The notes under the pieces are model-generated. The model saw only the letters and a program-made list of their open reading frames with translations, had not been told where the DNA came from and searched no databases. Made by a program: the position numbers and the translations under genes. From positions 1 through 64,000 of the forward strand of contig NZ_PYWI01000010.1 in the NCBI RefSeq assembly GCF_003049575.1: a DNA stretch of 64,000 nucleotides. The letters run 5' to 3'. Below, one piece after another: positions 25,923-33,875 of this stretch; the first letter of the stretch is position 1, and every line of letters begins with the position of its first letter. Source of the DNA: Lysinibacillus parviboronicapiens (GTDB lineage Bacteria; Bacillota; Bacilli; Bacillales_A; Planococcaceae).

Positions 25923-27089
25923 ATGGAATTCTCTAAAAAACTACAGCAACTGCCCACACAATTTTTCGCGGCACTTGTGCAGAAAGTCAACTCGGCTCTT
26001 GCAGAAGGACGAGATGTTATTAATCTTGGACAAGGCAATCCCGATCAGCCCACACCTCCACACATTATTAAAGCCTTACAACAAGCAGCCGAAAATCCAC
26101 AACATCATAAATACTCTCCATTTCGTGGTATCGCAGAATTGCGTCAAGCTGCGGCTGATTTTTACAAACGTGAATATAATGTCGACATTGATCCTAATAC
26201 GGAAGTAGCCATTCTAGGTGGTACCAAAATTGGCCTTGTTGAACTACCACTGGCTGTTTTAAATCCTGGCGATTATATGCTACTACCTGACCCAGGCTAT
26301 CCTGACTATTTATCAGGCGTTGTACTAGGTGATGTAAATTTTGATGTCATGCCGCTTTTTGCAGAAAACGCCTTCTTGCCTGATTATAAGGCTTTGTCAG
26401 ACGAAGTAAAAGCCCGTGCCAAGTTACTTTACTTAAACTATCCGAATAACCCTACTGGTGGTACAGCGACACTAGAGTTTTTTGAAGAAACTGCTCGCTT
26501 TGCTAAAGAACATAATATTATCGTATCACATGATTTTGCCTATGGCGCCATTGGCTTTGATGGCAATAAACCTGTTAGCTTCTTACAAGCAGCAGGCGCA
26601 AAAGATGTCGGCATTGAAATGTATACATTCTCTAAAACGTTTAATATGGCCGGCTGGCGTATTGGGTTTGCCGTTGGCAACGCTAAAATTATTGAAGCGA
26701 TCAATGTTATTCAGGATCATCTATTTTGTAGCCAATTCCCTGCCGTTCAACAGGCAGCAGCTATAGCACTTACTTCCTCACAGGAGTGTGCAATAGAGCT
26801 TAGGGCAACCTATGAACGCCGTCGCAATGTTCTTGTGGAAGAAGCCCAACGGATCGGCTGGCAGGTAACAGCACCAAAAGGTTCGTTCTTTGCGTGGCTA
26901 CCTGTCCCAGTAGGGTATACAAGTGAGCAATTTGCCGAGCTATTACTCGACAAGGCTGATATTGCTGTCGCAGCTGGCAATGGCTTCGGTAAGTATGGTG
27001 AAGGATATGTCCGCGTTGGCTTACTTGTCAGCGAAGAACGTTTACGTGAAGCCGTAATAAGAATTGAGAAATTAAATTTATTTAAATAG
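25923..27089 (+). CDS. mtnE: PLP aminotransferase, MtnE-like (methionine salvage)
   Basis: The 388-residue class I/II aminotransferase has the N-terminal block VINLGQGNPDQPTPPHIIKAL, the NYPNNPTGG motif near residue 174, and the PLP lysine in TFSKTFNMAGWRIG near 235. It resembles B. subtilis MtnE (YkrV), which transaminates 4-methylthio-2-oxobutanoate to methionine with glutamine as donor. Sharing a promoter region with mtnU strengthens this. A terminator follows at 27096-27127. No S-box precedes it. Confidence 0.86.
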   Translation: MEFSKKLQQLPTQFFAALVQKVNSALAEGRDVINLGQGNPDQPTPPHIIKALQQAAENPQHHKYSPFRGIAELRQAAADFYKREYNVDIDPNTEVAILGGTKIGLVELPLAVLNPGDYMLLPDPGYPDYLSGVVLGDVNFDVMPLFAENAFLPDYKALSDEVKARAKLLYLNYPNNPTGGTATLEFFEETARFAKEHNIIVSHDFAYGAIGFDGNKPVSFLQAAGAKDVGIEMYTFSKTFNMAGWRIGFAVGNAKIIEAINVIQDHLFCSQFPAVQQAAAIALTSSQECAIELRATYERRRNVLVEEAQRIGWQVTAPKGSFFAWLPVPVGYTSEQFAELLLDKADIAVAAGNGFGKYGEGYVRVGLLVSEERLREAVIRIEKLNLFK

Positions 27090-27095
27090 ACCAAC

Positions 27096-27127
27096 AGACT
27101 GTCCAATCAACGTGCGGACAGTTTTTT
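27096..27127 (+). terminator. Terminator of mtnE
   Basis: ACTGTCC / GGACAGT hairpin followed by a six-T run. Confidence 0.75.
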
Positions 27128-27128
27128 G

Positions 27129-27632
27129 TTATTTATTTATTTTTCGAGGGCTGTCTAATCCTTCTTCTAGCGGATAAAATTGAACATGCGCTGTTTCTTC
27201 ATCGAAACGTCTAAAATGCTGTACGCCCCTTACCTCCGCTAAAACAACATCTGCGGTAATGACTGGATTGCCACCTTTTATAAAATGGCCACCAGATACA
27301 CCTCCCCATTGATCACTCATCGAGCCATGGAAATGTGTTTCATATACATCATCACGCTTGCAGACAACGCCCGAACCTTGTATAAATTCTAGCGGCCCTG
27401 CCTTTTCAATGATTTCACTAAAGCGTACGTTAATTTTTGATGTCTCATCTGGCACTAAATAAACAAAGCTACTTTTTTGAAAACTACCGATACAGCTAAC
27501 AATTGTTGCTGACGCAATTGCATTCTCTTTACATACAGCTTCAATTCCCTCGACAATATCTGTTCCCATTAAGATGCGTGCACTAATAACTCTACCAAAT
27601 GACCCTACTCCATAATTAACCCTTACAGACAT
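27129..27632 (-). CDS. PPC/DUF296 domain protein
   Basis: The 167-residue protein consists of a single PPC domain (PF03479). It has GTDIVEGIEAVCKENAI near residues 23-39, ATIVSCIGSFQKS, and the conserved Gly/His-rich THFHGSMSDQWGGVSGGHFIKGG near 119-140. In bacteria this domain occurs in stand-alone trimeric proteins of unknown role; in plants it is linked to AT-hook DNA binding. The His cluster suggests metal or ligand binding. It is divergent from the S-box operon by about 200 bp, so a role with methionine genes is possible but unproved. Confidence 0.8.
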   Translation of the reverse strand: MSVRVNYGVGSFGRVISARILMGTDIVEGIEAVCKENAIASATIVSCIGSFQKSSFVYLVPDETSKINVRFSEIIEKAGPLEFIQGSGVVCKRDDVYETHFHGSMSDQWGGVSGGHFIKGGNPVITADVVLAEVRGVQHFRRFDEETAHVQFYPLEEGLDSPRKINK

Positions 27633-27777
27633 AAAAAAACCTCTTTCCCTGAATAATTATATTCACATATCACTAGCAGAGACTTCATGCCCAGCACTAT
27701 CGTCTTCACGGGCAATTTCTATCATCAGAAAACCCTATTGAATATAATTTAATTTTATAAAATATTTAAAATATTTA

Positions 27778-27806
27778 TTGACTTAATATAACCTATAAAT
27801 TATATT
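27778..27806 (+). promoter_or_regulatory. Sigma-A promoter of the S-box operon
   Basis: TTGACT (27778-27783), 17-bp spacer, TATATT (27801-27806). The start would be near 27813, about 25 nt before riboswitch stem P1. Confidence 0.75.
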
Positions 27807-27836
27807 AGTTCTATCGGATTTACAAAAATACTATAA

Positions 27837-27990
27837 ATCTCTTATCAAGAGTAGCTGAGGGACTGGCCCTATGAAGCTCGGCAACCCCCCTTTTTGGGAA
27901 GGTGCTAAATCCTGCAAACGATTATTCGTTTGAAAGATAAGAGAGGACTTCTTTTCATGAGCCTCTCTTAAGTTTGTAAGAGAGTTTTTT
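27837..27990 (+). promoter_or_regulatory. SAM-I (S-box) riboswitch with terminator
   Basis: P1 CTCTTATC (27839-27846) pairs with GATAAGAG (27936-27943). The core shows AGAGTAGCTGAGGGACTGG, CCCTATGAAGCTCGGCAACC and GGTGCTAAATCCTGC, all S-box landmarks. A terminator hairpin CTCTCTTA / TAAGAGAG with a T8 run follows at 27963-27992. SAM binding would stop transcription of metQ and all genes behind it. Confidence 0.95.
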
Positions 27991-28033
27991 TTATTTTCAA
28001 AAACCGATAAAACAACTTTGGAGGTAATTTTTC

Positions 28034-28864
28034 ATGAAAAAGAAAAGCAAATTTTTAGTAGGTTTAGCAAGTCTCACATTAGCAGTGGCATTAGCTGGTT
28101 GCGGTAGTAAGGACGACAGCAAAGGTGCTGGTGAGGCTATTAACGAAAATAAAATCGTAGTTGGTGTAACATCTGGTCCACACGAACAAATTGCAGAGGT
28201 TGCTGCCAAAGTAGCACAAGAAAATGGCTTAGAGGTTGAACTAAAATCTTTCTCTGATTACGTTTTACCGAATACGGCATTAGCACAAGGTGATTTAGAT
28301 GCCAACAGCTATCAACATGAACCGTTTCTAGATACCTTTAATAAAGACCATGATACAGATTTAGTACCTGTTGGAAAAACAATTTTAAATCCAATGGGGG
28401 TATACTCTGAAAAATATAAATCATTAGATGAAATTCCTGACGGTGCAACATTTGGTTTGCCAAATGATCCGACAAATGGTGCCCGTGCCCTATTCGTCCT
28501 GCAAGAAGCAGGCTATATCAAATTGAAAGAAGGCACTGGTTTGACAGCGTCCATTCACGATGTGGAAGAAAACAAAAAGAACTTAAAATTTATTGAACTA
28601 GAGGCTGCACAAATTCCAAAGCAATTAAGTGAAGTAGATGTAGCGGCTATTAACACAAACTTCGCACTAGAAGCTGGCATTAATCCTAAAGCAGATTCCA
28701 TTCTTTTAGAATCTACTGACTCTCCATATGTAAACTACATTGTTGTGCGTGCTGAAAACAAAGAAGACCCAACGATTAAAAAATTCGTTGATGCTTATCA
28801 ATCGGAAGAAGTACGAAAATTTATTGAGGAAGAATTCGATGGTTCTGTAATTCCAAGCTGGTAA
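28034..28864 (+). CDS. metQ: Methionine ABC transporter binding lipoprotein
   Basis: The 276-residue NlpA/MetQ-family lipoprotein captures L- or D-methionine (or its derivatives) outside the membrane. The signal peptide ends in lipobox ALAGC with Cys at residue 23. Mature motifs are VGVTSGPHEQIAEVAA, the ligand-site YVLPNTALAQGDLDANSYQHEPFL split around residue 75-98, and GLPNDPTNGARAL. It is first in the operon after the S-box, with SD TTGGAGG. A hairpin follows before metN. Confidence 0.95.
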   Translation: MKKKSKFLVGLASLTLAVALAGCGSKDDSKGAGEAINENKIVVGVTSGPHEQIAEVAAKVAQENGLEVELKSFSDYVLPNTALAQGDLDANSYQHEPFLDTFNKDHDTDLVPVGKTILNPMGVYSEKYKSLDEIPDGATFGLPNDPTNGARALFVLQEAGYIKLKEGTGLTASIHDVEENKKNLKFIELEAAQIPKQLSEVDVAAINTNFALEAGINPKADSILLESTDSPYVNYIVVRAENKEDPTIKKFVDAYQSEEVRKFIEEEFDGSVIPSW

Positions 28865-28872
28865 TACAACAC

Positions 28873-28903
28873 GACAAAAGTTACCTTATAAACGGTAACT
28901 TTT
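28873..28903 (+). terminator. Intercistronic hairpin between metQ and metN
   Basis: AAAGTTACC / GGTAACTTT with a short T-run. It is probably a partial attenuator giving excess MetQ, since no new promoter is evident before metN. Confidence 0.6.
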
Positions 28904-28927
28904 TCCTTTAGGAAGGAGAAATAGCAT

Positions 28928-29953
28928 ATGATTCAATTACAAAATATATCAAAAGAATTCAAAACAAAAACAGGTACGGTCAAAGCAGTTGATGGCATTA
29001 ATCTTCATGTGAAAAAAGGTGAAATTCATGGAGTTATTGGCTACAGTGGTGCCGGAAAAAGTACACTTATTCGATGCGTGAATTTATTAGAACGTCCAAC
29101 AGCAGGTAAAGTATTCATTGATAACGTAGATATTACAACTGTGTCATTAAATGAGCTTCGCCACACACGCCAAAAGATCGGCATGATCTTCCAACATTTT
29201 AATCTCTTAAAAACGGCAACGGTCTATAACAATATTGCCGTACCGTTAAAGCTGCTTGGCTATAGCGATACGGAAGTAAAAAATCGTGTTGCCAAGTACG
29301 CTGAAATTGTTGGTCTGACAGAGAAATTAGATAGTTTCCCAAGTCAATTATCAGGTGGTCAAAAACAACGTGTTGCGATTGCTCGTGCACTTGCACAAGA
29401 GCCAGAAATTTTACTAAGTGATGAAGCAACAAGTGCTCTCGACCCAGAAACAACGGAAGCCATTTTAGAGCTATTGCTAAAAATCAACCGGGAGCTCGGC
29501 ATTACGATTTTGCTAATCACGCATGAAATGAATGTTATACAAAAAATTTGTGATGATGTATCGGTTCTTGAAGCTGGTAAAGTCGTAGAATTCGGGAACG
29601 CTATTGAGCTATTTGCTAGACCTCAACACCCAACGACTCGAAAATTTTTAAATACTATTTCACAACGGAATTTATCGCCTACCTTAATCGAACAATTAAA
29701 CGTTTCAGGCAGTGTTATTCGCTTAACTTTTTTAGGCGAAAGTACGGGGAAACCTTTACTGGCAGAAGTAAGCAAAATTTACGATGTACAGCCAAACATT
29801 TTAACAGCTAATATTATTGAATTAAAAAATGGCATTGTCGGTAATATCGTTGTTCATTTAAACGGTGAAGTACATATCGTCCAAAAAGCACTTACGTATT
29901 TTACAGAAAACGGCGTAGCTATTGAGGAATTGGGAGGCGAACTACATGGATAG
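28928..29953 (+). CDS. metN: Methionine ABC transporter ATP-binding protein
   Basis: The 341-residue ATPase energises methionine uptake. Walker A GYSGAGKST is at residues 38-46, the signature is LSGGQKQRVAIARAL, and Walker B is ILLSDEATSALDP. A C-terminal NIL domain (about 265-341) is the site of trans-inhibition by methionine in MetN proteins. Its stop codon lies eight bases inside metI, giving coupled translation. Confidence 0.96.
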   Translation: MIQLQNISKEFKTKTGTVKAVDGINLHVKKGEIHGVIGYSGAGKSTLIRCVNLLERPTAGKVFIDNVDITTVSLNELRHTRQKIGMIFQHFNLLKTATVYNNIAVPLKLLGYSDTEVKNRVAKYAEIVGLTEKLDSFPSQLSGGQKQRVAIARALAQEPEILLSDEATSALDPETTEAILELLLKINRELGITILLITHEMNVIQKICDDVSVLEAGKVVEFGNAIELFARPQHPTTRKFLNTISQRNLSPTLIEQLNVSGSVIRLTFLGESTGKPLLAEVSKIYDVQPNILTANIIELKNGIVGNIVVHLNGEVHIVQKALTYFTENGVAIEELGGELHG

Positions 29954-30617
29954 CATTCAAAACTTCTTTACAAATTGGTCACACATTATTGGAAAATCTA
30001 TGATTGAAACCTTCCAAATGGTTAGCATTTCATTATTCTTTTCTATTTTAATCGGAATTCCTTTAGGGCTTTTAATTGTTTTAACACGCCCAGGTCAATC
30101 ATTTGAAAATAAATTTTTGTATCAACTTTTTAATTTACTCATTAATATCGTCCGTTCTGTACCATTCATCATTTTACTGTTCTTCATCCTACCATTTACA
30201 AAGATAATCGTTGGCACAACGATTGGCGTAAAAGGTGTCATTGTCCCACTTGTTATCTATACAGCTCCTTATATCGCACGTTTAATGGAAACAGCACTTT
30301 TAGAAGTAGATGCTGGGGTGGTTGAGGCTTATACAGCAATGGGCATTAAACGTCGTCATATTATTTGGCATGTATTACTACGAGAAGCACGTCCATCTAT
30401 TATTTTAGGCTTAACTATCGCAACAGTCGGACTTATCGGGGCAACTGCAATGGCGGGCATGGTTGGAGCTGGTGGTTTAGGTGACTTAGCATATCGTTAC
30501 GGTCACTTGCGCTATGAAGTAGATGTGATGTATGCAACTGTCTTTATTTTAATTATTCTTGTCCAAAGCATTCAATCTCTTGGTAACCGCTTTGCTGCAA
30601 AACTAAAAAAAGACTAA
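29946..30617 (+). CDS. metI: Methionine ABC transporter permease
   Basis: The 223-residue permease has five membrane segments. ATG 29946 is chosen because GGAGG lies nine bases upstream; a longer frame from 29922 lacks a ribosome binding site. The cytoplasmic ATPase-contact motif EAYTAMGIKRRHIIWHVLLR and the conserved GATAMAGMVGAGGLGDLA are present. The next gene starts 13 bases after its stop with no terminator, so the transporter and the following CoA genes form one transcript. Confidence 0.95.
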   Translation: MDSIQNFFTNWSHIIGKSMIETFQMVSISLFFSILIGIPLGLLIVLTRPGQSFENKFLYQLFNLLINIVRSVPFIILLFFILPFTKIIVGTTIGVKGVIVPLVIYTAPYIARLMETALLEVDAGVVEAYTAMGIKRRHIIWHVLLREARPSIILGLTIATVGLIGATAMAGMVGAGGLGDLAYRYGHLRYEVDVMYATVFILIILVQSIQSLGNRFAAKLKKD

Positions 30618-30630
30618 TAGGAGGATTCGC

Positions 30631-31410
30631 ATGACAACTGAAATATATGTAGAGAGAGATGGCTATATTGCTACATTAGTGTTAAATCGTCCTGATAAAC
30701 GTAATTCCTTGTCGAAAGCGATGTTCCAAGCCATTGTAGATAACCTAGAAATTTTACGTGAAGATTCTTCTGTAAAAGTATTAATCGTGCGCGGAGTAAA
30801 TGACATTGCCTTTTGCTCTGGCGCTGATATTAGTGAATTTTTAGATATTCGTTATGCGGCTGAAAATGCGAAAGCCTACAACGACTTAGCATTGAAAGCC
30901 ATTGATGCACTTTATAAATTTCCCCAGCCTACAATTGCGATGATACAAGGCTTAGCTATTGGAGGCGGCTTAGAGCTAGCCAATGCTTGTGATTTCAGAC
31001 TAGCAACGCCAAAAAGTAAACTTGGTATTACAGCTGCGAATATTGGTATTATCTATAACCTTGAAAGTACAAAACGACTGATAAATATTGTTGGTGTTGC
31101 AAAAGCAAAAGAGATTTTATATACAGCGAATAGCTTTACAGCTGAAGAAGGAAAAAACATTGGCTTAATTACAGCATTACATGAACCAGTTCAAATTGAA
31201 GAAGCAACATTACAGTTTGCCAAACTTTTATTAAGTAAATCATCTGTTGCCAATGCGGGCATTAAAAAAATTATTCAAGCAATTGTAGATGGCGAGACCG
31301 AAGAAAGCGAAGAACTGGCGCAAATGATTCTTGATTCGTTTAACTCTGATGACTACAACGAGGGTATTCAAGCATTTCTAAATAAACGAAAGCCCACTTT
31401 CAATAAATAA
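30631..31410 (+). CDS. Crotonase-superfamily protein (enoyl-CoA hydratase/isomerase-like)
   Basis: The 259-residue crotonase-fold protein has the CoA oxyanion-hole regions AFCSGADISEF and QGLAIGGGLELANACD. The first catalytic Glu (of GGGLELA) is kept. The second, normally in a PE-x-x-x-G segment, is replaced: the local sequence is GITAANIGIIYNLESTKRL in place of the usual IPGAGGTQRL type. A simple hydratase is therefore doubtful; isomerase, hydrolase, decarboxylase or lyase chemistry is possible. SD AGGAGG lies nine bases before ATG 30631. It lies in the S-box operon. Confidence 0.85.
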   Translation: MTTEIYVERDGYIATLVLNRPDKRNSLSKAMFQAIVDNLEILREDSSVKVLIVRGVNDIAFCSGADISEFLDIRYAAENAKAYNDLALKAIDALYKFPQPTIAMIQGLAIGGGLELANACDFRLATPKSKLGITAANIGIIYNLESTKRLINIVGVAKAKEILYTANSFTAEEGKNIGLITALHEPVQIEEATLQFAKLLLSKSSVANAGIKKIIQAIVDGETEESEELAQMILDSFNSDDYNEGIQAFLNKRKPTFNK

Positions 31411-31420
31411 GGAGGTAATA

Positions 31421-32584
31421 ATGATGACAAACACAACAAATGGCGATTTACTATTAAAAAACATAAACGCGCAAGCTCCCTTTCCTATTTCTTTTGCTGA
31501 TCTAGAGAAAGCCGTCGCTGAAAAAATCGATGCTGGCCCTTATGGCTATGTGCGCTCTGGTGCAGGTGGCGAACAAACATTACGCAATAACCGTGCCGCC
31601 TTCGAAAAATATTCTATTATCCCCCGTTTTTTAAATAATGTAGCAAACATCGATACAACGATTGAATTATTCGGGAAGACATATCCAACACCATTATTGT
31701 TTGCACCCGTTGGTATGAATAAAATGGCACACGAAGATGGCGAGCTAGCTGTTGTGCGCGCAGCCAATCATTTAGAAATCCCCTATATTCAAAGTACGGT
31801 TTCCAGTTACGCACTTGAAGATGTTGCTCAAGCAGCTCCAAATGCGACAAAATGGTTCCAATTATATTGGTCTACTAATGAAGAAATTGCATACAGCATG
31901 GTTGCTCGCGCAGAAGCTGCCGGCTTTGAAGCCATTGTCTTAACTGTCGATACAGTGATGCTCGGTTGGCGGGAGGAAGATGTACGTAATCAATTCTCCC
32001 CTTTAAAGCTTGGCTATGCACGCGGAAATTATGTCAATGACCCTGTTTTTATGGCCTCTTTACCGGATGATTCTTTTGAATCGTATGTGCAAGGTGTCTT
32101 GCAAAATGTGTTCCATCCTACATTGAATTGGGAAAATGTGCGTGAATTAAAACGCCATACAAAATTACCTATTTTGCTAAAGGGTATTTTACATCCAGAA
32201 GATGCACAACTGGCTGTAGACAATGGCATAGATGGTATTATCGTTTCCAACCATGGCGGCCGCCAATTAGACGGTGTCATTGGTTCGCTTGATGCACTAC
32301 CTGCCATTGTTGAAGTGGTGGATGGACAAGTTCCTGTCATTTTAGATAGTGGTGTTTATCGCGGTATGGATGCGCTTAAAGCACTTGCTTTAGGTGCTGA
32401 TGCAGTAGCAATCGGGCGTCCTTTCGTTTACGGACTAGCACTAGACGGACAACAAGGCGTCGAAAAAGTCATGACGAATTTATATGATGAATTAAAAGTA
32501 TCTATTGCATTAGCAGGTGCTACATCTGTGAAGGATTTACGCAATGTGACTTTGGTGAAAAACAATGGGGTTGATGACATATGA
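31421..32584 (+). CDS. FMN-dependent 2-hydroxy-acid oxidase, lactate 2-monooxygenase-like
   Basis: The 387-residue TIM-barrel flavoenzyme belongs to the glycolate oxidase / lactate dehydrogenase family. The active-site His is in SNHGGRQLDG, FMN-phosphate binding is in DSGVYRGMDALKALALGADAV split, and the substrate region WFQLYW lies near residue 146. TVDTVMLGWREEDVRN and LPILLKGILHPEDAQLAV resemble lactate 2-monooxygenase more than lactate oxidase. Such enzymes turn a 2-hydroxy acid into the acid one carbon shorter plus CO2. SD AAGGAGG is upstream. The stop overlaps the next start by ATGA. Confidence 0.88.
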   Translation: MMTNTTNGDLLLKNINAQAPFPISFADLEKAVAEKIDAGPYGYVRSGAGGEQTLRNNRAAFEKYSIIPRFLNNVANIDTTIELFGKTYPTPLLFAPVGMNKMAHEDGELAVVRAANHLEIPYIQSTVSSYALEDVAQAAPNATKWFQLYWSTNEEIAYSMVARAEAAGFEAIVLTVDTVMLGWREEDVRNQFSPLKLGYARGNYVNDPVFMASLPDDSFESYVQGVLQNVFHPTLNWENVRELKRHTKLPILLKGILHPEDAQLAVDNGIDGIIVSNHGGRQLDGVIGSLDALPAIVEVVDGQVPVILDSGVYRGMDALKALALGADAVAIGRPFVYGLALDGQQGVEKVMTNLYDELKVSIALAGATSVKDLRNVTLVKNNGVDDI

Positions 32585-33774
32585 AGCAAGCATTAGCAGG
32601 ATTAAAAGTAGTCGATTTATCACAAGTACTTGCCGGTCCTTATTGCACAATGGTGTTAGCGGATATGGGGGCTGAAGTCATTAAGATTGAGAAGTATCCA
32701 AATGGAGACGATACACGATCAATGGGTCCCTTTATCAATGAAGAAAGTCATATGTATATGATGGTTAACCGTAATAAAAAAGGTGTTTGTATCAATTTAA
32801 AAACACCTGAAGGGTTAGAATTATTCCAAGAGCTGATTGAGTCTGTCGATGTGCTTGTAGAAAATTATCGTCCAGGTGTCACAAAAAAACTGGGTATTGA
32901 TTACGATACATTGAATGCCATTAATCCAGGGCTCATCTATTGCTCCATTTCAGGCTATGGACAAACAGGGCCTTATAGTCAAAAAGGTGGCTATGACATT
33001 ATGGCACAGGGACTTAGCGGTTTAATGCATATGACCGGTGAACCTGATGGCCGCCCAGTCAAAGTTGGTTTTGCCGTGAATGACATTGCCGCAGCGCAAA
33101 CAGCCCTACAATCTATATTAATGGCCTATATTTATAAACTTCGAACAGGTGAGGGACAATATGTGGATGTATCACTTGTAGAATCGGGTCTAGCTTGGAC
33201 AGTGTGGGAAGCTGCTGCTTATTTTGGTGAAGGGCAATTACCTGAACGTACAGGTACTGCACACCGTGTATCCGCACCCTATCAAGGCTTTAAAACAAAA
33301 GATGATTATATATTAATCGGTGCGGGCAATCAAAAACTGTGGGAAATTTTCGCAAACAAAGTAGTGAACCGTCCAGATTGGTTAGACAATCCACTATTTG
33401 CCACAAATTACTTACGCGCTCAAAATGTAAAAACATTAGAAACAGAAATAGAAAGCGAACTCTTGAAATATGGTGCTGCTCATTGGTTACAGTTATTAGA
33501 CGAATACGGTGTACCTTCTAGCCCTATTTATTCATACAATCAAACTTTACATGACCCACATATTTTAGATCGCGGTATGGTCCTTTCTTATGAGCATCCA
33601 ATTGCTGGTCCAATGCGGACCCTCGGTTTTCCTGCAAAATTCTCTAAAACGCCAGGTCAATTGACAAGTGCCGCACCTACATTAGGTCAACACAATGAGG
33701 AGATTTTACAAGCATTACATGTGACAGATCAACGCATTCAACAATTGAAATCAGCGAATGCTATCCATTCCTAA
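32581..33774 (+). CDS. CaiB/BaiF family CoA transferase
   Basis: The 397-residue class III CoA transferase moves CoA between carboxylic acids. The family N-terminus VVDLSQVLAGPYCTMVLADM is clear, as are IKIEKYPNGDDTR, VENYRPGV and the GYGQTGPY and GGYDIMAQGLSGLM blocks. Racemases of the same fold (alpha-methylacyl-CoA racemase) remain an alternative. It is translationally coupled to the flavoenzyme (ATGA) and is last gene of the S-box operon, which ends at a strong terminator. Confidence 0.9.
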   Translation: MKQALAGLKVVDLSQVLAGPYCTMVLADMGAEVIKIEKYPNGDDTRSMGPFINEESHMYMMVNRNKKGVCINLKTPEGLELFQELIESVDVLVENYRPGVTKKLGIDYDTLNAINPGLIYCSISGYGQTGPYSQKGGYDIMAQGLSGLMHMTGEPDGRPVKVGFAVNDIAAAQTALQSILMAYIYKLRTGEGQYVDVSLVESGLAWTVWEAAAYFGEGQLPERTGTAHRVSAPYQGFKTKDDYILIGAGNQKLWEIFANKVVNRPDWLDNPLFATNYLRAQNVKTLETEIESELLKYGAAHWLQLLDEYGVPSSPIYSYNQTLHDPHILDRGMVLSYEHPIAGPMRTLGFPAKFSKTPGQLTSAAPTLGQHNEEILQALHVTDQRIQQLKSANAIHS

Positions 33775-33841
33775 TGTCGATTTTGCAGTACCGTCACTTT
33801 CGCGATTCTATCCGTCATTTCAAAAATCAAATGAAAATGAG

Positions 33842-33875
33842 GCTACCTCATAGCCGAGGAGCCCCGTTTTTTTTT
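33842..33875. terminator. Terminator between the S-box operon and kbl
   Basis: GGCT-A-CCTC / GAGG-AGCC hairpin with a T9 run on the plus strand; it also lies just after the kbl stop on the minus strand. Confidence 0.8.
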
